From Ovis canadensis (lineage: Eukaryota; Chordata; Mammalia; Artiodactyla; Bovidae), in the NCBI RefSeq assembly GCF_042477335.2, contig NC_091263.1, positions 74,202,501 through 74,266,500 on the forward strand: 64,000 bases of DNA, given 5' to 3'. How positions within the stretch are numbered: the stretch's first letter is position 1; each line of letters begins with the position of its first letter. The notes under the pieces are model-generated. The model was not told where the DNA came from, made no database searches, and saw nothing but the letters and a program-made list of their open reading frames with translations. Shown here in pieces: positions 23,504-32,811 of the stretch. The position numbers and the translations under genes were made by a program.

Positions 23504-23712
23504 GGCCTGCCCTGGTGGCTCGGCTGGGAAAGCATCCACCTGCAATGCAGGAGACCCGGTTTGATCGCTGGGTTGGGAAATCCCCTGGAGAAGGGAAAGG
23601 CTACACACTCTAGTATTCTGGCCTGGAGAATTCCATGGGCAGAGGAGTCTGATGGGCTGCAGTCCATGGGGTCAGAGTTGGACACAACTGAGCGACTTTC
23701 ACTTGACTTCAC
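23504..23712 (+). mobile_element. Bov-tA SINE, complete, tandem to a truncated copy
   Basis: Begins GGCCTGCCCTGGTGGCTCGG and ends at the GAGCGACTTTCACTTGACTT body terminus. Confidence 0.9.
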
Positions 23713-24394
23713 ATTAAAGGGGGCTTGGTGTGCTTTGGGGTCCCCCAAAACGTCCCTCGGGCCCCAGCCTGGCTGGGATGAATTCCAGTCCAGGTACCAG
23801 CCACGTGCCAGCCCCTGGCTCCCTGCGTGGACTCGGCCGCCTCCAGAACTGGCCTTGCCTGGGGCCTGTTGCTTGGCCAGCCCCCTCCGTCAGAGGCCTG
23901 CGGCCTGCCACCAGGCAGGGCTCACACCCCAGCTGTTGTTTCAGTTAGCTCGTAGGCCCTAAGCAGCCGGGGCCTCCCCACACACGGGCCGTGTGACTCT
24001 GGAGGACAGTGGCTCTTTTCAGCACTGCTGTGGTGTCAGCTTGTTTGTGACCGAGGGAAGGATGCGGGGGAGGTCACTGTGAGCAGGGCACACCTGACCT
24101 TCCTGGGGCAGAGGTCCTGTCCTGGGCGGCCGGTGAAGAGACCAAGGCTCCCGGGGCGAGCGTCGGAGCTGGCGCTGGGCCCAGAGGGATCTAGGCTCTG
24201 GTCCAGCTGCCCCCACCCCACCTGCCTCGTGGACAGCTGCACCCAAGGGTGTTCAGAGCGTCCCTGGCCTGTGCCTGACCCTGAGGCTTTGTGTGTCCCC
24301 CAGGGAGGGTCTCTGGGGCCAGGCCTGCCCTTTCTGGCCTGGCCCCCACCTCCTGGAAATTGTGCAGAAGTCCCCCTACCGCCCCCCAGCTTTT
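23713..24394. other. Unique sequence directly upstream of the CpG island
   Basis: GC-rich, no gene recognised. A proximal regulatory function is possible by position only. Confidence 0.4.
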
Positions 24395-24640
24395 GATGTG
24401 TGTCTGCCTGTGTGGGGTGTGTGTGTCTGTGTCCGAGTCTCTCTGTGTTCCTTTTTATGCGTGTTGCGTGGGTTTGTGTGTCCATCTGCGTGTCCTGAGT
24501 GTGTACGCGGTGTCCACGTGTGTGATTCCGGAGGGGGGACGCCCGGGCGCCTGTGTCGCCCCTGCATGCGTGTCTGTGCGGCGGGTGTGCGCGCGAGGTG
24601 TGTGCGCGCGTGGGTGTGGCGTGTCCTCCCGCAGCGCGGC
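24395..24640. repeat. TG/GTGT-rich alternating purine-pyrimidine stretch at the CpG-island edge
   Basis: Repeated TGTGTG, TGCGTG and GCGCGCG(T) runs dominate the stretch, degenerating into CpG-rich sequence at the right. Alternating purine-pyrimidine DNA of this kind can adopt Z-DNA under negative supercoiling. It lies immediately upstream of the likely first exon. The composition is seen directly; any regulatory role is inference. Confidence 0.6.
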
Positions 24641-25480
24641 TGTTCGGGGCGCGCCAGTCCCCCGGGCGCCACCCCGGGGCGCGGCCGGCGGGGAGGAGCG
24701 CGCGGCGGGCGGGCCGGCCGCACACGTGGGCCCGGCGCCGCCTCCCGCGGCCCAGCCCCGGCCGCCCCCGCCGGGAGGGAGCCGGGATAAGTGGCGGCGC
24801 GGACGCCGCGCCCTGTCTCCGGAGCGGCGGCGCGCAGCTCTCGGTCCCGGCCGCAGACGAGGACTCGGCGCCCGTGGCCCGGTAACTGCCCGAGTCCCCG
24901 CCCCGAGCCGTCCCTGTCCCCCGGGGGCGGCCGCCCCGCGGCCCGCGGCCCCCGCGGCCCCGCGCTCGGCGTGGGCTCCCGCGCCCCTGTGCGCGTGTGC
25001 ACGAGCGCGCGCGTGTCTGCGTGTGCCCGGCGCGTGCGCCCCGCTCCCTGGCGGCGGCCCCGAACCAACTTGTCGCCGCCGTCAACTCCGCGTCCGCGTG
25101 TCCGTCCCCCGCAGGCAGCCCTGCCGGCGGGGTGCGCTCCTGGCGCCGGCGGACGCGGGCAGGCGGCAAAGTTTTTTTGGGGAGCCTGGCTGACTTTCCT
25201 GGGGGACCCGCGCTCGTGCGTGTCCGGGGGTGGGGGTCTGGCCGCGCGGAGCTGGTGCCCTGGCCGCCCCCCGGGAGCCCTTCTCCCACCGCGGGGGCTC
25301 GTTTCGGAAGAGGGATGCGGGGCCGGTGCTGCGTGGCTCCGCCCGCTCGCGGGGGGCAGCCCTGGGCTCCGCGCTCCTAAAGCCAGGCGGGGGCCGGCGC
25401 GGGCGCTGCCTGGGGAGCTGGGGAAGCGTGGGGGCGCCCCCCGCCTAGGTGAGGGGGCTGCCCGGGCTGGTCTGGCCCCG
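24490..25480 (+). promoter_or_regulatory. MGLL: CpG island, probable MGLL promoter and noncoding first exon
   Basis: This ~1-kb block is far richer in C+G and CpG than its surroundings, with many GC-box-like GGGCGG/CCGCCC cores and no recognisable TATA box. It ends about 0.5 kb before the first coding exon and faces it on the + strand, so it is the natural candidate for the MGLL promoter. A plausible untranslated first exon ends at 24881 (GGCCCG|GTAACT). A second candidate donor is CCTAG|GTGAGG at 25448/25449. I see no coding first exon of the longer isoform. Start site and exon limits are inferred; a CAGE or RNA-seq profile would settle them. Confidence 0.7.
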
Positions 25481-25756
25481 ACGCTCGGGGCTGTGTGCTG
25501 GCGGACCGCAGGAGGACGGACGTGATGCAGACAGGTTTGCGGCGGCACCTTTAGAATTTCGGGCAGAAGGAATCAGCCGGAGCGTCATCCACCCCGTGAC
25601 CGCGCCCCTGTGAAACTTCCTTGGGGGTTTTCGCAGGGATGGGTGTTTTGCAGCTGGGTCTTTATGCCCACAGGGCTGACTGTCATCTCCACTTGATTAC
25701 AGCTAAAATAGTCCTTAAGATGAAGTTTCCTGAAATGATTTAAAATAAACACAGAT

Positions 25757-25770
25757 GGGGGGGGGGGGGG
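25757..25770. repeat. G14 homopolymer
   Basis: Fourteen consecutive G, flanked by ACAGAT and AGAAAG, in the interval between the CpG island and the first coding exon. Unstable and G-quadruplex-prone. Confidence 0.9.
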
Positions 25771-26004
25771 AGAAAGCTGTAATGAGGCACTTAAAAGATA
25801 AAGTGAGCATTTTTCTTAAGAACAAATGGGGTTTTCAGTATTAAATATATGTGTCTGTAAAATTTTTGAAATGGAAGGGTTTTTTTTTTTTTTAAAGCAA
25901 ACTGCTTTAAAAAAACGTTAGTGACTCTGAACAAGGTCTCCCTCCTGCTGTCTGTGTGCTCTGGCGTCTCTCTGACCTTGTGCCGTTCCCTGCTTCCTTC
26001 CCAG

Positions 26005-26149
26005 CACCTGAAGATCCTTTCAGAATGCCAGAGGAACGTTCCCCCAGGCTGACCCCACAGAACGTCCCCTACCGGGACCTCCCTCACCTGGTCAACGCTG
26101 ACGGACAGCACCTCTTCTGCCGGTACTGGAAACCCTCAGGCGCGCCCAG
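26005..26149 (+). CDS. MGLL: MGLL (monoacylglycerol lipase), first recognised coding exon
   Basis: MGLL hydrolyses 2-arachidonoylglycerol and other monoacylglycerols to fatty acid and glycerol at membranes and lipid droplets. The exon encodes the N-terminal cap region, with the readable stretches PHLVNADGQ and FCRYWKPSG that match mammalian MGLL. ATG is at 26025 with A at -3, giving [11 protein letters not shown]..., equivalent to the usual ~303-residue isoform start; 41 codons plus two bases lie in this exon. The acceptor is ...TTCCCAG at 26004 after a pyrimidine run, with a candidate branch point CTGAC at 25972-25976. The donor is CCCAG|GTCAGT at 26149/26150. The exon ends in phase 2 (AG of an Arg codon), completed by the G that opens the exon at 58630. 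Upstream of the ATG the frame stays open and reads PEDPFR, resembling the longer human isoform, which needs a coding first exon I cannot see. Identification is by family recognition; splicing is inferred. Confidence 0.95.
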
Positions 26150-28576
26150 GTCAGTCCGCCCCCCACCCACAGTGATGCTGAGGTTGGCCCCCAGGGGCAT
26201 CAGGGGTCCTGCCCCCTCCCCCTTCCTATGCGGCTCCTGTGAGGCCACTTTCTCCACGGCCTACTTCTCATGCCGTTTGAACACTGAGCCCAGCAGGCTA
26301 ACAGAGCTGAGGGCTTATGCTTCATCTTTTTTAAAATTAAGAAGCAGGAGTTCTATTTCAAATATGACAAGTAGGATGTGAGTTCTACCGTATGGCGGTT
26401 TTCACAGGACTTTATTTTTTGTGCTGGAGTTGATTTCCTGTTGTGCAGGCATGCCTTTAAAATCCAACCCGACAGTGACCGAAAACCACCTGATCAGATA
26501 AAATCAAAATGATGGGTCTATATAGTAACTTTTGTTCTCTGTCCGGTTTGACTGTGAGCCTCAGAGGGTGTGATTCGTGTGTCGGAGAAGGGAGGGGGTC
26601 TGCCTGTCTCCTGATGTCTTGCTAGCTCCGTTGCTTGGTACATTTCCCGTCAGGGATTATGTCTTGCTGTTAGAAACAGGCGTTGGGACGACACACAGTG
26701 AGACAGCTGGTCTCCTGCCACTTCCCTCCGCTCGCATGAAACGGGGAAGACCCTGCTTGTCTCTGTTGTTCAGGGAAGGAAACGATTTGGGGTAGCCAGC
26801 TGGCCTGGCGACCAGTGAGCGTCTCCTGTTCCGCGGACATGTTACCTGCTCCAACAGGCCTCTGGTCCCCGGAGGCCCACGTGCGGTGTGGGGTGTGGGC
26901 TGGGTTGCAAGATTCTGTCTCCTCACTGTTACCCAACCCAAGCACAGGTTTGAAATTCCTCCTCCGGCTTCAGCAAGGTGTGTATAGTCCAGGTAGCTCA
27001 CATTCAAGACGCGAAAAGCAACAAGAAAGCAGAGACGTGAACTGTGAAGACTTGCTTTAGAGTCACAGCTTCAGGGCAGCTGGATAAACTGCTGTCAGTG
27101 GGCGGTTAATAGTCCTGAGGTCTGGCGCTGTCTTTCTTAAAGCTCTCCGGAGGAGAGCGCTGGAGGGGGCGCGGGTGGGTGTTGATGGGGCGGGCGAGGT
27201 CGGCAGGCGGCCGCAGGCTCCCTCTGGCTCACAGCGGCCCACTGTGGCTTTAACTTCTAACCACCCTGCGGTGCACGGCGCGTTTATTAGCTCAGAGTGC
27301 ACAAAGACAGCGAAACTGCGAGCCTCAGACTTTGGGGGCTTCCTTCGTGGAGGGGGAGGCTGTCCTCACTGGAGGTCAGCGGGACAGAGAGCCCTCAGGG
27401 TTCCGACGGGGTGGGGCCGCCCTTCCTTGCGCTGTGCTGGCCTCCCAGTCTCCACCCCAGTGGCCTTGGGCCCACTTCCTTGCTTTTGCTCCAGTTAGCC
27501 TCGGCACCCGCCCCCCACCTCCGCCAGTTGTGTTTAAATCTCTTGGGGTCAGTGTTTATCTCCTGCTGGGAATGAGAATGGGGTGGGTGGGGGCCGCACT
27601 GGGGTTCCGGGCTTTGCCAGAGAGGCCCCCCACCCGCCTGCTCGTCTCCCCCCTCTCAGATGGTGCAGGTTCGTGAGCTTCCTTGGGGGGCAGGCCCCCC
27701 GGGTCGGAGGACCTTTAAAACCCATCCCCGCCAGTCCTGACCCCTCGGGAGGTCCTGGAGGCCCGGCGGTGACAGACGCTGCTGCACCCTGGGGGCCCGG
27801 AGGGATCAGGCCAGACTGAGTGGGGTGGGCGGGGGCGGCCTCAGGACAGAGTCTGTGCCCGCTGGTGGGGCCGCGTCTCTGCGCCTGGGCTCAGCTGCTG
27901 TGTCAGACTGACCGCCCTGCCCTCCTGCGGGTGGGCCACAGGCCTGCTGCTTCCGGAGCGGAGCGGCCCGCTGGGCTCAGCCTGCCCCTCCAGGGAGCAC
28001 CCTCCAGGGTCTTACCCCGGGGTAGCTCAGAGTCTTCTGTGCTCCTATCCTCGGGGAAAATACCACCAAATGTCCCTTCTCTCAGCTCCTTTTTACAAAT
28101 GTTTTTACAAATGTCCCAGGGAGGCCCTAGGGACCTCAGAAGCCCCTGCCTTATAGACGGTGCCTGATAGAGGGGTCTTAGTCATCTTGAGCCCGAGGCT
28201 GAAAGCCCACTTCTTGGTCACGCCAAGGCAGGTTTGTGCTTGTCTGGTGCAGAGCTTTGCGGTGATGGTGGACACTGACCGTCCTTAGGTCGCAGCAGAA
28301 CGGGCTCCCGTGAGGTGGGTGTCGGGCCTGCTCTGGCCTCTGCACTGGTCTCTCAGACGTGATCTCAGGTTTATCTTCCAATCAGCCCGCGAGGCAGGTG
28401 CTGCCCTTGTGAGCCCTTTCAGAAGCTGGTCCAGCTGCATTTCGTCCACATTCCTCTGGTTCCAGTGAGCACAACAAGCCGTCCGTCCAAGGACTGTCTT
28501 CCTGATAAATTCTTGCGTGTTTTTGTTAGGATGAAGGTCACTCCTTACGGAAAGGAGTGATAGGATCTTTCATTGT
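26150..28576. other. Unique intronic sequence after the 26005-26149 exon
   Basis: No exon recognised. A small CpG-rich patch lies at about 27140-27240 (GGCGGGCGAGGTCGGCAGGC) and could be a minor regulatory element. Confidence 0.4.
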
Positions 28577-28695
28577 GACTGTGCTCAGCAGTGTCCCCGT
28601 GGACCCCTCTGGCCATTTCCTCTTCCAGGGGGTCTTCCCTACCCAGGGATCAAACCCGCGTCTCCTTTCTTAACCACTGAGCCACTTGGGAAGCC
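28577..28695 (-). mobile_element. Bov-tA SINE, internally deleted
   Basis: A short body piece is joined to GGTCTTCCCTACCCAGGGAT and the head end GAGCCACTTGGGAAGCC on the + strand. Most of the body is missing. Confidence 0.75.
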
Positions 28696-30302
28696 AACAG
28701 GATCATTATTCTCCCTAATTCTTTGCTGGCAGTAGGGCAAAATATGATCTGTTCTGAAACCCCAAATCTTCTTGTGCCCCTGGGGACTGGCTGCCTTGTC
28801 GAGACTGGGAACTGTGGGATTTTTGAAACCCTGGCTCTGCGGCGGGGTTTCCCTGACGGTGTTCTCGGGGTCACGGAGCCGGCCGGGGCGGGCCGTGAGC
28901 TGCTCCGCCACGGCTCTCGTGCCCTGGGATGGTGTTTCACGCCTTCGGCTTTAGATTGCCACTCAGCCCGCCTGAAGGGCAGCTTTGAATCACCTCCTGA
29001 AGTGACTCAGCCGTCCTGGCCCCCGAGGACGGCTGACAGGCCAGCAGCGTCGGGGCCCCAGCGGTCTGACGGCTGCAGCGCCCGGTCGGATGGCTTGGCT
29101 CCGAGGAAGTCCTCCCTTGGTTCTGCCAGCTGAGGAGGGCTGTAGGGACGTGTGATCGCATGGCTGCAGACCTCGGGGTGTTCAGGGCCCAGTGTGGACG
29201 CCTCACACCCGTCTGCCTGGGCCTGACTGGGCAGTCTGAAGCAGACCCTTGTGGGATAAAGGCTTGGATGCCCTGTGTCTCCCCTCCGAGCAGGGGCTTC
29301 ATCGTGCCCAGCCCGCGCTCTGTCTCTGGGGAGCCCCCGCCCCAACACCGTGGAGCCAAGCAGGCTCTCTTCCTGTCAGCTCATTGTTGCGACCGCTGGG
29401 GTCCCCGGGGGCCGCTTCAAAGAGCGCCGTTCCTCCACTGGCCGGGGGCCTGGTGCAGACACCCGGGTGACCCCCCCACCTTGAAACAGCTCCAGATCCG
29501 GGTCCCCTGCAGGGGCCCCTCAGCCTAGGACCCTGAGGCCCCTTTCGCCTTCCTGCCTTCTCGACGGGGTGGCCTTCCTCTGAAGGAGGGTGGCACGGCG
29601 TCCTTTCTGGAGCCTCCCTGTGGGCTCAGAGCCTTGGCCGCTGCTGGTGGGCCTGGAGTCCACAAGCTGAGGCCTCTACCTCCTCCCTCTCCGACGTGCC
29701 CTGCTCTGCCCTCGGTCATGCTGACCGCGTCTCCACGAGGCCCTCGGCGTCTGCCTTGGGAGTTGCGGCCAGAGCTGCCTCAGGACACTTCCTCCCACCT
29801 ATGCAGATTTACCTGAAGAAGAAGCAGCTCTTGCCGGGAGCTGGGATATATTTAAAGGCTGGAGAGCACCCTCCCTTCCTGCCGCCCTCGCACCGTCCTC
29901 CCATCAGCTACCAGCCCCTTGGGTCTGGCGCCTGGGGCTCTGGAGACGGAGCTCCTCCCGGCCAGCCAGGTGCAGGCATGGAGTGCGGAGCCTCTGCCAT
30001 CCGGCCGGACCCCACTGCCCTCTGAGTCCCGTTACCCTGGGTCAGCTCATCTCCGACCTCCCCTCTGCCTCCGGTTTGCTCTCCGGGTTGTGTGCCCCCC
30101 GCGTAGGGTGTGGGCACCGTGCTCTGGGCGGTGCTCCCCGGGGTTCTGTGTGTCTGGGGGTTTCTGCCTCCCTGGGGCCCCTGCTGCTCCCGGTCCCTCG
30201 CGGCCCTCTGCCCTGAACTCCTACCACCCGTGTGACTAGGCGTGACGCATCGCTGCCTTTGGTTGGCATGTCTCCAGGGCCAACCGAATCCCACCCCTTG
30301 TT
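28696..30302. other. Unique GC-rich intronic sequence
   Basis: Overlapping open frames on both strands without recognisable domains. Confidence 0.4.
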
Positions 30303-30608
30303 TTCAGTCGCTCAGTCGTGTCTGACCCCATGGACTGCAGCGCGCCAGGCCTCCCTGTCCATCACCAACTCCTGGCATTTACTCAGACTCATCAAGTCGG
30401 TGATCCCATCCAACCATCTCATCCTCTGTCGTCCCCTTCTCCTCCTGCTTTCAATCTTTCCCAGCATCAGGGTCTTTTCTAATGAGTCAGCTCTTCGCAT
30501 CAGGTGGCCAAAGTACTGGGGTTTCAGCTTCAGCATCTGTCCTTCCAGTGAACACGCAGGGCTGATTTCCCTTAGGATGGACTGGTTGGATCTCTGTGCA
30601 GTCAAGGG
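30303..30608 (-). mobile_element. BovB LINE 3' end, 5'-truncated
   Basis: CAGTCGCTCAGTCGTGTCTG through GGATGGACTGGTTGGATCTC. It encodes the antisense basic tail of the reverse transcriptase and is truncated about 25 bases beyond the GGTTGG block. Confidence 0.9.
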
Positions 30609-30857
30609 TGTCCCATCCCTTAGGTTCCACCCCTTACTCGTCCCCGAAAGTGGCGCTAGGGGCCCAGTTCTGGGTGCATCCACTCTTCCCACTCAGCTGT
30701 GGTCATACTCCCGCCCAACAAGCCAGTCAGGAGTCACTGGTTTACTGATGCCGGGGAGCTGGCACCAGGGTGGGGAGACAGTGGTGACGATCTCTGCATC
30801 TGAGGAAGAGGGAGTGGTTACCATACGAAGGGGAGGTACCTCGAGACCAGGGGGAGG

Positions 30858-31060
30858 GTGGTTCCCTGGTGGTTCAGTAGTCAAGAATCCACCTGTGGTG
30901 CCAGAGACCTGGGTTCCGTCCCTGGGTCGGGAAGATCCCCTGGAGAAGGGAATGGCAACCCACTCCAGTAGTTTTGCCTCGAGAGCCCCATGGACAGAGG
31001 AGCCTGGCGGGCCGCAGTCCATGGAGTTGCAAAGAGTCAGACGGGACTGAGCGACTCTAC
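30858..31060 (+). mobile_element. Bov-tA SINE
   Basis: Head GGTTCCCTGGTGGTTCAGTA, CTGGGTCGGGAAGATCCCCT, and body to GACGGGACTGAGCGACTCTA. Confidence 0.92.
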
Positions 31061-32501
31061 AACACTAACCTAGAGACGGGACAGCTGCCAGGCGTGGTGC
31101 GAATTAGAAAAAGGGCTGCGTGGGGCCGGCACGGCCCCTCAGCTGGGAGGTTTGGTGAGCAGAGCGCAGGCTCCCGTTCACCCTTCCAGCCAGCACCCTT
31201 GAGCGGTCTTGCTCCGGTGAGAAGGATGTGCGGGGCCGGGAACCACGGGAAGCTGGAGACGGGGAGAGGCCAGGCCTGGGGTCCTGCTGGCTATGGGCAG
31301 GCTATGGGCTTGAGTTTGCGCCTTGGTGGGTGGGCAGCCATGGACCGCCTTCAGGCCCAAAAGTCGCGCAGTCGGGCTTGTGGCTTGAGCTCAGCTGGCA
31401 GGAGGTGTTTGCCGTGATGCAGGGTGCCGGCGAAGGGGGTGAGTCAGCTCCTCGAGGTGCTGGGGTCGGAGCTTGCCAGGTGGTGATGGAGGGTTCCCAG
31501 GGGTCTCCCCGGTGCACGGGGAACGTGGGGTCCCCTGCATAACACACCTTCAGCTCACTCTCCTCCAGAGACGCCGGGGCTGCTCTCTGATGGTGAGGAC
31601 CTGTGGACCACCAGGCTGTGGGACCTCCTGCTGGAGCATCCCCGAGAAGCCAGTAAGCAAGCAGGGACCAGCGGGGCGGCCGGCAAACCTCCCCCGTGAG
31701 ATACCGACGCGGGGGGCGGTCAGTTTCCTGAAGGCCAGAGAGGAATCCTGTCTCCCTTTGTCTCCCCACCACAAGAATCAGAAAGGGCCTTAGACTTCTC
31801 TGAGTGGGCTCCTGATATTTCCACCTAAACGCGGAGCCCGTGGTCCTTACTCTGTATTGTACGGCAGCGACATGGTTTTTAGTCCCATCACTGCCTTCCA
31901 GTCCTACCTCAGCTTTCTCTTGCCTATTTTAAGAATTTCCCAAAGTTCCTTCCTCGTGGATGGAGCCGCCGGTCCTCCTCCTGGTGTCTCCGCCTTTGTT
32001 GCAGCAAACTGCCTGATGTTTAAATAGGGCATCTCTTCTGGGCTTTTTTTTTTAAGACTCTTCGAATAGCAGAGATCTTTTGATGGCGAGAGGACACTGC
32101 TGTTCTTGCAGCATTCTCGCAGTTGGTTTTTCCAACAGCTTCGTTAAGGCATAATTTTTTCCACTTGCTATAAGCATGTTCTGTGGATACAAGTCGGGCT
32201 TTGTTTTTCAGCGGAGTTGAGGAAAAAAAAAATTGCAAAATAAGCCGCTCCCTGAAAGGCGGCCATTGTCCACCGTTGTGCGTTGCTCAGCACCTTTTAG
32301 GTAGAGATGCCCATCCAGGCGCACTTTGTCCCCGAGCGCCAACGAAACGGCGCTTCTCCTGCCAACGGCCCTTCGTATGTGACTCTGCTGAGATTACAGT
32401 GTGACCCTTGTCCCACATTTAGGGTCAGCCAAGTCTTCCACTGGGGGTGGCGCTTTCGTTTCACCCATGCCTGCTCGCTGGGGTGGAGGTGGGGAGGCGG
32501 A
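31061..32501. other. Unique intronic sequence
   Basis: No gene recognised. Short T run at 32046-32055 and A run at 32222-32231. Confidence 0.4.
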
Positions 32502-32811
32502 TTCAGTTCAGTTCAATCGCTCAGTCCTGTCCGACTCTTTGCGACCCCATGGACTGCAGCACGCCAGGCCTCCCTGTCCATCACCAACTCCTGGAGCTTG
32601 CTCAAACTCATGTCCATGGAGTCGGTGATGCCATCTGACCGTCTCATCCTCTGCGGCCCCCTTCTCCCGCCTTCAGTCTTTCCCAGCATCAGGGTCTTTG
32701 CCAGTGAGTCAGCTCTTCACATCAGGTGGCCAAAGGACTGGAGTTTCAGCTTCAACATCAGTCCTTCCAGTGAATATTCAGGACTGATTTCCTTTAGGAT
32801 GGACTGGTTGG
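32502..32811 (-). mobile_element. BovB LINE 3' end, 5'-truncated
   Basis: ATTCAGTTCAGTTCAATCGC at the 3' end through GGATGGACTGGTTGG, where it stops abruptly at unique sequence. Confidence 0.92.

Noticed and set aside
24036..25548. Long minus-strand open frames (417 and 390 codons) across the CpG island
   Set aside because: Stop codons are rare in such GC-rich DNA. The translations are Arg/Pro/Gly/Ala-rich with no recognisable domain, and the + strand carries the better-supported promoter.
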